Counted from the first letter of the stretch, positions 1-8,122 are shown. The stretch is DNA of 64,000 nucleotides from Arthrobacter oryzae (GCF_030812315.1 NZ_JAUSSM010000002.1:1-64000), one strand, 5' to 3'. Program-made: numbers and translations. Notes: generated by a model not told the origin, from the letters alone.

Positions 1-434
1 TCCAGGACCTTCAGCCGCTCTTCGGTGGCGGACATCGTGGTGGCGGTGAAGTCGTACCGGCCGCCGTCGATACCGGGAATGATCGTGTCGAACGCTGTGT
101 TCTCGAACTTCAGCTTCAGGCCCAGCTTTTTGGCCACCAGACGGGCGAGGTCCGGGTTTACGCCGATCGGGGTGGAGTTGTCCTCGGCCAGGAACGTCAT
201 GGGCGGGGAACTCAGATCCATCGCCACCGTCAGTTGACCCTTGGCCTTGAAGGACTCCGGCAACAACGCGACCGCGGCCGGATCGGGCTGGACACCCTCG
301 GAGACATCACGAGTGTTCTGCGTCTTCGGAATGTCCGCCCCCGACGTGCCCGTAGCCGCGCCGCCACAGCCACTCAAAGCCAACAGGACAACAAGCCCCG
401 CAGCCGCCGTCTGGATCTTATTACAAGTCTTCAT
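1..434 (-). CDS. Amino-acid ABC transporter substrate-binding lipoprotein, N-terminal part (runs off the left edge)
   Basis: The visible 144 residues start MKTCNKIQTAAAG and carry a lipoprotein signal with lipobox LSGC, then a type 3 periplasmic binding fold (LTVAMDL, GVNPDLARLVAKKLGLKLKF, DGGRYDFTATTMS). It is a close paralogue of the two complete binding proteins further right in the window (37591-38511 and 45143-46063), so it should be a surface-anchored receptor feeding an amino-acid-type importer whose permease and ATPase lie outside the window. The start at 434 matches the start of both paralogues. Inverted repeats related to the island's operator lie about 180-210 bp upstream. Substrate unknown. 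Confidence 0.9.
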   Translation of the reverse strand, partial: MKTCNKIQTAAAGLVVLLALSGCGGAATGTSGADIPKTQNTRDVSEGVQPDPAAVALLPESFKAKGQLTVAMDLSSPPMTFLAEDNSTPIGVNPDLARLVAKKLGLKLKFENTAFDTIIPGIDGGRYDFTATTMSATEERLKVL

Positions 435-607
435 GATGCTTCCCTTCAAATGGCCTTCAGTGGCAGAGGCGCGCCCTGTAGCAGGTGCAGGCTTTTTGAT
501 GCCCTTCGGGATCCTTATGCCATGGGCGAGGCGTGGTCTCCGACGCTTCACGCCAGCTGTGATTTGTATCTCGTTCTGCACCACTAATAAAACTCTGAAT
601 GTCGTCC

Positions 608-645
608 AATGTCAACAGTAGAACAGTCCAAATTTCAACTGTTGA
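608..645. promoter_or_regulatory. Putative GntR-type operator pair upstream of the binding protein gene
   Basis: Two inverted-repeat elements sit here: AATGTCAACAGT (608-619), which matches the exact 12-mer ATTGTCAACAAT found elsewhere in the window at 10 of 12 positions, and the dyad TTCAACTGTTGAA (633-645). The 435-769 stretch otherwise holds no gene I can support. Binding by a GntR/FCD protein is an inference. Confidence 0.4.
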
Positions 646-769
646 ACAGTCTCTTCCTTTTTGGGCCTTGGATCCTGCCGGACGGGTGCTTCGCGTAAGA
701 GCAGGACGGCTTTGAACGGCGCCCTGGCGACTGAGCCAACGCAGACGAGATGCCTGTCCAGGAATCGAC

Positions 770-992
770 GAGGCTTTCCTCGGCGTCAAAGGCTCGGACG
801 CTGGGCTTTGCAAGATGCCCGTCTTCTCGATCCTCAGCGGGTGCGGAACCATTACCGAACCGGACGGCAACAGCTTCGATATCGGACCCGGTACCCTCTT
901 CGTGACCCCGCGGGCTGGGAGGGTCACTAAACCATCCACGAAACGCTCCGGAAGATGTGGGTTGTGGCGGATGTTCCCGCCACAACCGAATA
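770..992 (+). pseudogene. Cupin (DUF861-like) remnant with frameshift and nonsense codon
   Basis: In one frame the sequence reads FSILSGCGTITEPDG, then FDIGPGTLFVTP, a typical cupin beta-strand series. A base missing in the G run near 910 shifts the frame; the continuation reads GWEGH, a stop at about 928, then TIHETLRKMWVVADVPATTE ending at TAA 990-992. This matches the pattern of the intact cupin at 4448-4795 (PKGWSGRW, ETIRKVY). The N-terminal part is not convincing and the left limit is approximate. Two independent lesions make it a dead gene unless the sequence is faulty. Confidence 0.7.
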
Positions 993-1079
993 ACCGGGGA
1001 AAACCAACCGGCGAAACCTTGCCGGGGACTGTAGGTGCGTTCACTGATAGAGCGTTGAAAGAGTCTTTAAAAAGCCAAA

Positions 1080-1114
1080 GGGCCTGAGCCCGGTGCAATA
1101 CCGTGCTCAGGCCC
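1080..1114 (-). terminator. Intrinsic terminator for the HAD gene
   Basis: Arms GGGCCTGAGC and GCTCAGGCCC enclose a short loop that itself can pair. Read on the minus strand it is followed by a T-rich tract (1068-1072). It lies just past the HAD stop codon. Confidence 0.7.
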
Positions 1115-1178
1115 TCGCAGCTAGCGCTCGTATCTAGCCAGTCCGTCTCACTTCTCTGAACAGGTCTTGGCCCGGGGT

Positions 1179-1853
1179 TCAGAGACCCAGGTGCTTGTTC
1201 AGCTCGTCCAAGGACTTGACGGTGAAGATGTTGTAGCCATCGGCGAAGGGTTCAGCGCCACGGTCAAGCATGACAAGGTCCCGGAAACCCAGGTTGTACA
1301 TCGGGATGTGGTCGTACAGTGGGTGCGAGGAGACATGCAGGAAGTCCTCTGGCTTGGCGTTCAGGGTGTCCAGCATGTACTCAAACGCCTGGAGTCGCGG
1401 CTTGTAGGCCCCGGCCTGCTCGGCGGTAAGCACGGCGTGCCAATCTGCACCGAGCTTGGGAATGCTGATGTCCAGGAAGCTTTCGTCGGCGTTGGACAGA
1501 GCCACCAGCTTGTAGTTGTCGCCCTGGAGCTTCAGCGCAGCCGGCACGTCCTCGTGGGCAACGGCGTTGCGTACAGCCTCAGCGAGCTCTGCGCCGGCAC
1601 CGGGGGTCGGCCCGATGTCAAACCGCTTGCATGCGCGGTCAAAGGCATCCTGAAGGATCTGCTCGTAGGGCTTGTAGTCGCCATTGACTTCGTCAAACCG
1701 GTATGCACGGAAAACCTTCTTGAAGACCAGCCACTGATCGTCCGGGATGCGGTCACCGAGCAGGCGCTGGGTGGTGGGATAAATGTTGAAGTTGATCAGC
1801 GTGCCGTAGACATCATAAGAGATGTACTTTGGCCGGAAGTTCGTGTCTGCCAT
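1179..1853 (-). CDS. Haloacid dehalogenase-like hydrolase, type II (HAD)
   Basis: 224 residues beginning MADTN, the same start as its paralogue at 46469-47140. The HAD nucleophile motif is DVYGTL (Asp14). A Ser/Asn pair (LSNADESF), a Lys motif (YKPRLQAFEY) and the acidic end motif SSHPLYDH follow in the usual order for the L-2-haloacid dehalogenase group. In classical dehalogenases the last motif is SSNxWD, as I recall it, so the Asn-to-His change argues against plain dehalogenase activity. The family also includes L-azetidine-2-carboxylate hydrolase. It lies in a row with the flavoenzyme at 1942-3138 on the same strand. A Shine-Dalgarno AGGA precedes the chosen start; an in-frame extension to 1928 lacks one. 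Confidence 0.85.
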   Translation of the reverse strand: MADTNFRPKYISYDVYGTLINFNIYPTTQRLLGDRIPDDQWLVFKKVFRAYRFDEVNGDYKPYEQILQDAFDRACKRFDIGPTPGAGAELAEAVRNAVAHEDVPAALKLQGDNYKLVALSNADESFLDISIPKLGADWHAVLTAEQAGAYKPRLQAFEYMLDTLNAKPEDFLHVSSHPLYDHIPMYNLGFRDLVMLDRGAEPFADGYNIFTVKSLDELNKHLGL

Positions 1854-1941
1854 TATTAGTCCGTTCCTAGTTGTTTTGTATTTTTTGCGGGTTGAGATTT
1901 CAACAATTGCCGACCGGTAATGGATCACCTTTGTTGAACGA

Positions 1942-3138
1942 TCAGTGCTGCCCTTGGCTCAGAGCCAGTGACGTGAGTCGCGTGTCGGGTCCGAGGAACC
2001 GTGCTGGGTTCATGAAACTGACGTCGGTGGCCGTTGTTCCGTCCAGCAGGATGTCGGCGGCAATAGCTCCCAGTGCAGAAGCCATCTTGAATCCGTGGCC
2101 GGAGAAGCCGGCCGCCACGACGACGCCTTCCATTCCGGGCACTGTGCCGAACAGCGCGGTCGTATCAGGCAAATGACCGTCCGCGCACGTGGCAACCCGC
2201 ACCGGGTCCGGAATCAGTCCCGGAATGAACTCCCGGACCCATGCCCGGATGGTGTCCAAATGCTGAGGATCCCAGGTGGGAGGCTTTTCCATGGACTCAA
2301 CTTCGTCCAGAAATATGCTCGCGACGACTTTTACTGTCCAACCGTCAGCGCTCGGGAACCCGTAGAACTGGGCGTTGTCCGACCTTCCGTCTTCCTCCGC
2401 CCTCCTGAGGAAGACCGGCATTTCTTCCCTGCAGAATGCTGTCGGATCCACAACGGGGAACCATGTCAGGATCTGCGGCAGGACGGAAAGGTGAACACCG
2501 AGTTCCTTGCACACCGCTCCCGCACCATTGCCCTGCGAGACGATCACCCGGGAGGCGATGATTTCTTCTTGATCGGTCCGCACGATGTACCGGTCACCGT
2601 ACGGCTCAACGCTGTGCGCCTTCCGGTTTCCCAGGAACTTGGCACCAAGCCGGGTGGCCTCCACGAGTGCGGCGGTCACGGCCTTCTCTGAATGCAGGTA
2701 GCCACCCTCAGGGTCAAAGATCGTGACATCCATGTCCCTGATTACGTGTTCGGGATACCTTGCCCTGGCTTCGTCGCCCCGGAGCATCTCGTAGTCAAGG
2801 TCATTGTCTTTCCCGGCGGCAAGGAGCGATGCCAGCCGCGGATTGTGCTCGTCATAGATCGTGACAGCGCCCGTAGTGTTGAGCAGCCGGGTACCGCTGA
2901 TTTTTTCCAGGTCACGCCACAGGTCCTGCGACCTTTGCAAAAGGGGTGTGTAATGCCCGCCTTCCGCGTAGACCTTGCGAAAAAGGCGCGATTCGCCGGC
3001 GTAGGCAGAGAAGGGGCCGGGGATCGAAAACCTGTCTACTCCAATTACCCGCTGACCACGGGAGGCGAGTTGCCAACTCGCCATGCTTCCTACTGAGCCA
3101 ACTCCGACGATCACAACGTCCGCTTCGAGTGCAGTCAT
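1942..3138 (-). CDS. FAD-dependent oxidoreductase, monomeric sarcosine oxidase / N-methyltryptophan oxidase family
   Basis: 398 residues. The Rossmann FAD-binding motif GVGSVGSM is at the N-terminus and the C-terminal GFSGHGFKMA is the usual FAD-binding end of this family. It probably oxidises a secondary or N-methyl amino acid to an imine and hydrogen peroxide in the cytoplasm. The cysteine that can hold FAD covalently in MSOX/MTOX may be present in ATCADGHLPD. A paralogue lies at 42300-43433. The start at MTALEAD is preferred because AAGG sits at good spacing; MGM two codons earlier is possible. The divergent LysR gene 170 bp away is the likely regulator. Substrate unknown. Confidence 0.85.
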   Translation of the reverse strand: MTALEADVVIVGVGSVGSMASWQLASRGQRVIGVDRFSIPGPFSAYAGESRLFRKVYAEGGHYTPLLQRSQDLWRDLEKISGTRLLNTTGAVTIYDEHNPRLASLLAAGKDNDLDYEMLRGDEARARYPEHVIRDMDVTIFDPEGGYLHSEKAVTAALVEATRLGAKFLGNRKAHSVEPYGDRYIVRTDQEEIIASRVIVSQGNGAGAVCKELGVHLSVLPQILTWFPVVDPTAFCREEMPVFLRRAEEDGRSDNAQFYGFPSADGWTVKVVASIFLDEVESMEKPPTWDPQHLDTIRAWVREFIPGLIPDPVRVATCADGHLPDTTALFGTVPGMEGVVVAAGFSGHGFKMASALGAIAADILLDGTTATDVSFMNPARFLGPDTRLTSLALSQGQH

Positions 3139-3277
3139 GCCCATACCTTGCTTTCCCTTATTACAAGCCGTTGTCCCGATCCCGGGTCTGCCTCTGAAGG
3201 GCACCAACTTCGGCTGTGCTTCCAGTCAGATCAGCGTACGACACAAGAAGGTGATGATTAATAGCCCATGAGAGAAT

Positions 3278-3302
3278 GCATTGTTTCCAAAAACGAAAGA
3301 AG
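3278..3302 (+). repeat. 25-bp perfect repeat, copy 1 (LysR leader)
   Basis: These 25 bases, covering the LysR ribosome binding site region, recur without a mismatch at 5043-5067. About 50 bp upstream of each copy also align loosely, so a promoter-leader segment seems to have been duplicated. Confidence 0.85.
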
Positions 3303-3307
3303 ACGTC

Positions 3308-4210
3308 ATGGACCTTACATCAATCGACGATTTGGATTTCTTTGAACAGATTTCCCGTTCCCAGAGCCTGACAGAAGCGGCGAGGAACTGGGGAAAGTCG
3401 GTGTCAGCTGTGAGCAAACGCCTCGCCGCACTTGAGTCGCGGCTGGGGGTACCACTGGTCCGGCGCAGCACCCGCCGGCTGACGCTCACGGAAGAGGGGC
3501 AGCTCTATGCCACAGGCGCCTTGACCATCCTGCAGCAGAAAACCGATCTCGAAGAAGCCCTGTCCATGCAGCATGGTGAGCTCAAGGGACGCATTACTGT
3601 GCATTCGAGCCTGGGGATCGGACGTAAGCACATTGCGCCGCTGCTGGGGGAGTTCGTCCGGCAGCACCCTTTGATCGAGATAGACCTGGGGCTTTCTCCG
3701 CTGCCTTTGAACATCTCGGGTACGAATTTCGACATCGCCATCCGGGTCGGAGGACTGTCCGACTCCAGGCTCAAGGCAAAACTGCTGGCACGGAACCGGA
3801 GGATTGTGTGCGCGGCGCCCAGCTACTTTGACAGCGCCCCGCCGCTGCAGACCATTAGGGACCTGGAGCGGCACAACTGCATCGTCCTGCGAGAAAACAA
3901 TAGCGACTATTCACTGTGGCGCTTTGGCGAGAAGGAGCAGGAATACGTCGACGTCAGGGGAAGCATGATCAGTGACGACGGGGATGTGGTGACGGACTGG
4001 TGCATCCAGGGCCTCGGCTTGATCATGCGATCTACGTGGCACGTCAACCCGCTGATCCAGCAGGGAGTACTTCAGCAGGTCCTTCCGGACGTCCAGACGC
4101 CCAGCGCCGACATTTACGCCCTCTACCCCTCCACGGACAGGACACCACGCCGGATCACCGCGGCCATCGAGCATCTGAGGCAGGGCCTTGCGGCGAGGAT
4201 CGGTTCTTAG
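3308..4210 (+). CDS. LysR-family transcriptional regulator
   Basis: 300 residues with a winged HTH at the N-terminus (SLTEAARNWGKSVSAVSKRL, then FxRRSTRRLTLTEEG-like) and a substrate-binding effector domain behind it. The ATG at 3308 is preceded by GAAAGAAG; a TTG nine codons earlier would leave no binding site. It is divergent from the sarcosine oxidase-like gene, the standard LysR arrangement, so control of that gene is likely. The effector is unknown, plausibly the oxidase substrate. Confidence 0.9.
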   Translation: MDLTSIDDLDFFEQISRSQSLTEAARNWGKSVSAVSKRLAALESRLGVPLVRRSTRRLTLTEEGQLYATGALTILQQKTDLEEALSMQHGELKGRITVHSSLGIGRKHIAPLLGEFVRQHPLIEIDLGLSPLPLNISGTNFDIAIRVGGLSDSRLKAKLLARNRRIVCAAPSYFDSAPPLQTIRDLERHNCIVLRENNSDYSLWRFGEKEQEYVDVRGSMISDDGDVVTDWCIQGLGLIMRSTWHVNPLIQQGVLQQVLPDVQTPSADIYALYPSTDRTPRRITAAIEHLRQGLAARIGS

Positions 4211-4410
4211 TGTGAGGCCGACCATGGCGCGGACCGCTGCAGGGGCGGGCTGAGGAGGAAGATCCACCAGCTCGTCACGGACACTGCGTGCCCCTGGTCG
4301 CGTGCGCAACTGCTGGACGCGGCCCGAACTTAAGGGGCGCATCAACTGCGGCGATGTGAAGGGGTTTTGAATCGGGGTGTGATAGACGCGTGCTGATCCA
4401 ATAGAGTAGA

Positions 4411-4422
4411 ATTGTCAACAAT
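4411..4422. promoter_or_regulatory. Exact 12-mer operator ATTGTCAACAAT
   Basis: Palindromic half-sites ATTGT and ACAAT flank CA. The site lies 25 bp before the cupin start and overlaps a possible -10 hexamer TAGAAT. The same 12-mer occurs at 34930 (reverse), 42250 and 46249. It fits the general ATTGTnnACAAT shape seen for GntR/FCD regulators. Confidence 0.6.
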
Positions 4423-4447
4423 TCACGATCCACTGGAAGGAAAAACC

Positions 4448-4795
4448 ATGCGTCCATACGTATACGTCCCTGCAGCTGAGGTTCAGGGCGAGCTCGAGCC
4501 CAACGGCTACCGCGCCGGCTACGACTCAGGTGATCCAAAGACGGCAATCCTGAAGTTCGACACCGAGGTCAAGACCGGTGTCTGGGAATGCCAGCCCGGC
4601 GGCTGGGACATCACCCCTCGCGAGGACACCGAGCTGTGCTACATCGTGAGCGGCCGCGTGACCGTAACAGACGGCGATACCGGCAACGTTTATGAGGTCT
4701 CTGCCGGCGACGTGGTCGTGCAGCCCAAGGGCTGGTCGGGCCGCTGGGTGGTCACCGAGACCATCCGCAAGGTCTACTGCCACGGCTTCGACTGA
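4448..4795 (+). CDS. Cupin domain protein (DUF861 / cupin_3, EutQ-like)
   Basis: 115 residues forming a single small beta-barrel: GVWECQPGGWDI, ELCYIVSGRVTVTDGDTG, SAGDVVVQPKGWSGRW, ETIRKVYCHGFD. Start chosen at ATG after GGAAGG; a TTG twelve codons upstream overlaps the operator and is unlikely. Such small cupins often accompany amine and amino-acid catabolic genes, with roles rarely proven. The operator in front suggests co-regulation with the island at 35-47 kb. A dead paralogue lies at 770-992. Confidence 0.85.
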   Translation: MRPYVYVPAAEVQGELEPNGYRAGYDSGDPKTAILKFDTEVKTGVWECQPGGWDITPREDTELCYIVSGRVTVTDGDTGNVYEVSAGDVVVQPKGWSGRWVVTETIRKVYCHGFD

Positions 4796-4823
4796 TCATC
4801 ATCTGACCTGACGCTAAACTGTG

Positions 4824-4854
4824 GCGGGCCGTACCCTCATGGGGGTGCGGCCCG
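4824..4854 (+). terminator. Strong hairpin after the cupin gene
   Basis: GCGGGCCGTACCC and GGGTGCGGCCCGC pair around a short loop. There is no clear T run on either side, but position and stem strength fit termination of the cupin transcript. A hairpin of nearly the same sequence follows the broken oxidase at 9342-9375. Confidence 0.6.
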
Positions 4855-5042
4855 CTCGCGTCTCCGGCACCGCAGCAGGATCAAGTCGCGTTCCAGCGTC
4901 GCTCATTGTGATCGCCTGCACCATGACTGCTCCTTCCCATCTTTCACTCGCTAATGCGACATCCCGAGTCCGGGCTTGGTGGACTTCCAGTCACACGAAC
5001 GTACCAGACAAGAAGCTCACGACTAGTCGCACTTGAAGCAAA

Positions 5043-5067
5043 GCATTGTTTCCAAAAACGAAAGAAG
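5043..5067 (+). repeat. 25-bp perfect repeat, copy 2
   Basis: Identical to 3278-3302. Here the leader is followed by an ATG at 5074 that opens no recognisable gene, so this is an orphan copy of the LysR leader. Confidence 0.85.
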
Positions 5068-5123
5068 TAGGAAATGGGCTTTCGATCCATTGATCGCGGC
5101 GGTCAGTTGCTCGCCTCGTTCTT

Positions 5124-5147
5124 GATGTTCCCGCCGCTGCCGAATAA
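5124..5147 (+). pseudogene. Orphan 3' end resembling the cupin remnant's tail
   Basis: Codons DVPAAAE then TAA correspond to DVPATTE-TAA at 969-992, and the bases just after both stops are also similar. With the orphan leader at 5043 this looks like the two ends of a gene whose body was lost. The stretch 4925-5423 holds no other gene I can support. Confidence 0.4.
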
Positions 5148-5193
5148 TCCCGGAAACCCACTTGGCGGGCAAGAGTCCTTAACCACGCTGGAT

Positions 5194-5242
5194 TGCTCCC
5201 CGGAAGTTGGATTGAGAAATCAGTCTCCCGGGGAGCATTTTT
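5194..5242 (+). terminator. Rho-independent terminator
   Basis: Arms TGCTCCCCGG and CCGGGGAGCA are followed by TTTTT at 5238-5242. It closes the remnant region and insulates the next operon. Confidence 0.8.
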
Positions 5243-5423
5243 GTGCCGTCACGCGGACGATCTCCTGCTTCTTGCGTTTTTAGAAATATTGCATTCCCTT
5301 ATGTGCTGTTAATCAGCATCTTCTTGTGTCCTACGCTGGTTTGACCGGAAGCACAGCCGGTAGTGCACTCAGAGGCAAACCCGGAATCGGGATCACGGCG
5401 CTCAAAAAGGAAGAGACGCAACC

Positions 5424-5486
5424 ATGACCCCCCTCACGATGCTGCAGTTTCATCAGTCGCTGCAAAGAGCAGAAAGAAGATCATGA
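5424..5486 (+). CDS. Possible 20-codon ORF coupled to the racemase gene
   Basis: AAGGAAGAG sits 8-9 bases before an ATG that opens MTPLTMLQFHQSLQRAERRS, whose TGA overlaps the ATG of the racemase-like gene (ATGA). It could be a translational coupling leader or the collapsed remnant of a longer gene with only its ends left. No homology is recognised. Confidence 0.35.
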   Translation: MTPLTMLQFHQSLQRAERRS

Positions 5487-6163
5487 ACTCACCCTTGAAC
5501 ACCATCGCAATGCTGCACACGGTGCCTGGCCTGGTAACGGACATGGAAGCCCGGGCCCGGGAGACGGTTGCCGGCCTCCGCGTCCTGCACTACGTGGACG
5601 AGTCATTGCTCCAGGACACCATTGCCCACGGAACAACGCCAGGACATGTTCGACGGCGGCTGGTCAACTATGCCCGCTACGCCGAGGAATCCGGTGCACA
5701 GGCATTGCTAGTCAGCTGCTCCTCCATCGGCGAAGCTGCAACCGCTGCCGCCGACTTCGTCTCCATCCCTGTCCTGCGCATCGACACTCCAATGGCCGAG
5801 GTCGCCGTACTATCCGGCGACAGGATCGGCGTGCTCGCGACCCTGTCTGCGACCCTTGGACCAACCACGCGGCTCGTCCAGGACTCAGCCAAAAGGCAGG
5901 ACATGACGCCAACCATCACCGCCAGAATAGTCGACGGCGCTTTCTCCGCCCTCCGCGCAGGCGACCGGGCGATGCATGACAGGTTGGTGCTCACCGCTTT
6001 CTCAGAACTGGCAGCGGAATGCGACGTCGTCGTTCTCGCCCAAGCGTCCATGGCTCGCGTCATTGAGCACACCCAGGATCAGGCCGGAGGACCCACCGTC
6101 CTTACTTCCCCCGACTCCGGGATGTCCCAGCTCAGCACTCTCTTCCCTTCCAAAGACTCCTAA
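5483..6163 (+). CDS. Aspartate/glutamate racemase family protein
   Basis: 226 residues. Cysteine motifs typical of Asp/Glu/hydantoin racemases are partly visible: LLVSCSSIGEAATAA carries the first Cys, but in the second half the expected Cys region reads VVVLAQASMARV, with Ala or Ser instead. It may therefore be a non-racemising member. Start at ATG after AGAAAGAAG, overlapping the short ORF before it. It heads an operon with the kinase (29 bp gap) and the aldolase, so a role in handling a four-carbon sugar acid is plausible, not shown. Confidence 0.75.
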   Translation: MNSPLNTIAMLHTVPGLVTDMEARARETVAGLRVLHYVDESLLQDTIAHGTTPGHVRRRLVNYARYAEESGAQALLVSCSSIGEAATAAADFVSIPVLRIDTPMAEVAVLSGDRIGVLATLSATLGPTTRLVQDSAKRQDMTPTITARIVDGAFSALRAGDRAMHDRLVLTAFSELAAECDVVVLAQASMARVIEHTQDQAGGPTVLTSPDSGMSQLSTLFPSKDS

Positions 6164-6192
6164 TTACGTCACTACCCGAGAAGGACCCGACT

Positions 6193-7479
6193 ATGTCAAA
6201 CACTGAAATGACAGCGAATGTCCCATGGCTGGGAGTTATAGCAGACGACTTCACCGGAGCCTCCGACGTGGCCGGCACTCTGGTGGGCGCCGGGATGCGG
6301 GTTGTGCAGACCTTCGGCCTCCCCGACCCGTCGATGCAGCTGCACGATGTCGACTGCATAGTCGTTTCCCTGAAGATCCGCAGCGTTCCCGCCGCCGAGG
6401 CTGTAGAAGAGTCCCTGGCCGCGGCACGCGCCCTCAAGTCCCGAGGCGTCCAGCAGCTGTACTTCAAATACTGCTCCACGTTCGACTCAACCCCGGAAGG
6501 CAACATCGGCCCGGTGGCCGACGCCCTGCGCAAAGAGTTCGTCCCGGCCGGCCAGATCACAGTCGTCGCTCCCGGTACTCCTGCACTGCGGCGGACCGTG
6601 TACAACGGTGTGCTGTTTGCAGGCACGGACCTGCTCCAGGAATCATCCATGCGGAACCACCCGCTGACCCCGATGACCGATTCGAGCGTGCCAAGGCTGC
6701 TCCAGGCCCAAACCAAAAACCTCGTGGGCCACATCGGCACCAGCGCGATAGAAGCCGGTGCCCCCACAGTTCAATCCCACTTCCAGACCCTGAGCGGCCA
6801 AGGTACCCAGTACGCCGTCGTTGACACTCTTACTTACAGCCACCTGGCAGTGCTGGGGACTGCAGTGCTCGATCACCCGCTTGTCACCGGCGGATCGGGA
6901 CTGGTCGGTGGGCTGGCAGCTGCCCGCGGGTTCCGCGTCCACGCAGAATCGGCGAGCGCCGCGAGGCCAACGGGCCCGGCCGCCGTCGTCGCCGGCAGCT
7001 GCTCGGAGATGACGAACGTCCAGATCGACACGTTCCGGCAGTTCCGCCCCTGTTTCCTGGTTGACCCTGTGGCCATCGTGGAAGGACACGACGTCGTCAC
7101 CGAAGCGCTGCTGTTCGCGTGGGAGAATCTTGCGGACGGCCCGATCCTGATCCATTCCACCGCCTCCCCACAGGAAGTCTCAAGAGCGCAAAGGCAACTT
7201 GGTCGGGCCCGCGCCGCGGAGATAACCGAAGACAGTCTTTCCACGATCGCCGAAGGGCTCGTCGGCTTAGGCTGCCGCCAACTTATCGTCGCCGGCGGAG
7301 AAACCTCCGGCGCTGTCGTCCGCAGGCTCGGCATCACCACAGCCCGTGTCGGCAAGGAAGTCTCTCCCGGCGTGCCATGGCTGAAAACGGAAACTGACCC
7401 CGGGCTGTCCATCCTGCTCAAATCCGGAAACCTCGGAATGCCGGGACTTTTCCTTGACGCATGGGACCACAACCGGTGA
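6193..7479 (+). CDS. otnK: Four-carbon acid sugar kinase (DUF1537), 3-oxo-tetronate kinase-like
   Basis: 428 residues. N-terminal sugar-binding domain begins GVIADDFTGASDVAGTLVGAG, the family hallmark; the C-terminal nucleotide-binding domain carries VAGGETSGAVVRRLGI near residues 358-375. Family members (OtnK, DtnK, LtnK) phosphorylate C4 acid-sugar derivatives such as 3-oxo-tetronate or threonate with ATP. GAGAAGGA precedes the ATG. The next gene, a class II aldolase, is the usual partner acting on the phosphorylated product. The expected dehydrogenase and isomerase partners are absent here. Confidence 0.88.
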   Translation: MSNTEMTANVPWLGVIADDFTGASDVAGTLVGAGMRVVQTFGLPDPSMQLHDVDCIVVSLKIRSVPAAEAVEESLAAARALKSRGVQQLYFKYCSTFDSTPEGNIGPVADALRKEFVPAGQITVVAPGTPALRRTVYNGVLFAGTDLLQESSMRNHPLTPMTDSSVPRLLQAQTKNLVGHIGTSAIEAGAPTVQSHFQTLSGQGTQYAVVDTLTYSHLAVLGTAVLDHPLVTGGSGLVGGLAAARGFRVHAESASAARPTGPAAVVAGSCSEMTNVQIDTFRQFRPCFLVDPVAIVEGHDVVTEALLFAWENLADGPILIHSTASPQEVSRAQRQLGRARAAEITEDSLSTIAEGLVGLGCRQLIVAGGETSGAVVRRLGITTARVGKEVSPGVPWLKTETDPGLSILLKSGNLGMPGLFLDAWDHNR

Positions 7480-8105
7480 CCGACATGGATAGCCGCAACG
7501 AGCTCGTCCGACTGGCCAGGTCCCTGCACCAAAGAGGACTAACCAGGGGAACATCCGGAAACCTCAGCGCCCGGGTGGGGGGCGGAATGCTGGTCACGCC
7601 GACCAACGCCTCCCTGGGTGAACTCACAACAGACGATCTGGCCATGGTCTCCGACACCGGTGAACACCTGTCCGGAGCCCGCCCGTCCAAAGAGGCATTC
7701 CTGCACCTGGCGATGTACCGGGCGAGGCCGCAGGACCATGCCGCAGTCCATCTGCATTCCACCTATGCCACCGCCCTTTCATGCCTGGACGACCTGGACG
7801 ACGATGACGTTCTGCCACCCTTGACGGCCTATTTTGTAATGAGGGTCGGACGGCTCGTCCGGTTGCCTTATTTCGCACCGGGAGACCAAGGCCTGGGCGA
7901 GGCGGCCCAAAAAGCCGCAGAATCGACCCGCGCCCTGCTGCTGGCGAACCATGGACCGATCGTTTCCGCGCCTTCCCTGGCACAAGCAGTGGACGCTGTT
8001 GAGGAAGTAGAAGAAACAGCACGAGTGTTCTTTCTCCTCCAAGGCCACGCGACGCGACCCCTCCAACCCGCCCAGGTGGCCCGACTCTCCGCAACCCGCA
8101 CCTAG
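7461..8105 (+). CDS. otnC: Class II aldolase/adducin protein, 3-oxo-tetronate 4-phosphate decarboxylase-like
   Basis: About 214 residues. Family motifs in order: GLTRGTSGNLSAR, a PSKEAFLH segment, the metal-binding HLHSTYATAL, and ANHGPIV. In the known tetronate pathways this enzyme decarboxylates 3-oxo-tetronate 4-phosphate to a triose phosphate, using a divalent metal. It overlaps the kinase stop; the true start may be ATG 7461, GTG 7476 (overlapping the kinase TGA) or ATG 7485, none with a strong binding site, consistent with translational coupling. Confidence 0.85.
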   Translation: MGPQPVTDMDSRNELVRLARSLHQRGLTRGTSGNLSARVGGGMLVTPTNASLGELTTDDLAMVSDTGEHLSGARPSKEAFLHLAMYRARPQDHAAVHLHSTYATALSCLDDLDDDDVLPPLTAYFVMRVGRLVRLPYFAPGDQGLGEAAQKAAESTRALLLANHGPIVSAPSLAQAVDAVEEVEETARVFFLLQGHATRPLQPAQVARLSATRT

Positions 8106-8122
8106 TAACAGAGGAACTTGCC

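Noticed and set aside
1167..1859. Plus-strand frame of 230 codons
   Set aside because: Antisense to the HAD gene, Val/Gly-rich, no recognisable domain.
4814..4924. Minus-strand ORF of 36 codons with a strong AAGGAG site
   Set aside because: The ribosome site is good, but the frame reads through the terminator hairpin at 4824-4854 and has no recognisable motif. Possibly the start of a lost gene; not called.
5194..5242. Considered as a riboswitch or attenuator before the tetronate operon
   Set aside because: A simple stem with a T run and no recognised aptamer; about 180 bases before the next ORF, so a plain terminator is enough.
5074..5283. Plus-strand frame of 69 codons after the orphan leader
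   Set aside because: It reads across the cupin tail in the wrong frame and through the terminator stem; unlikely to be a real protein.
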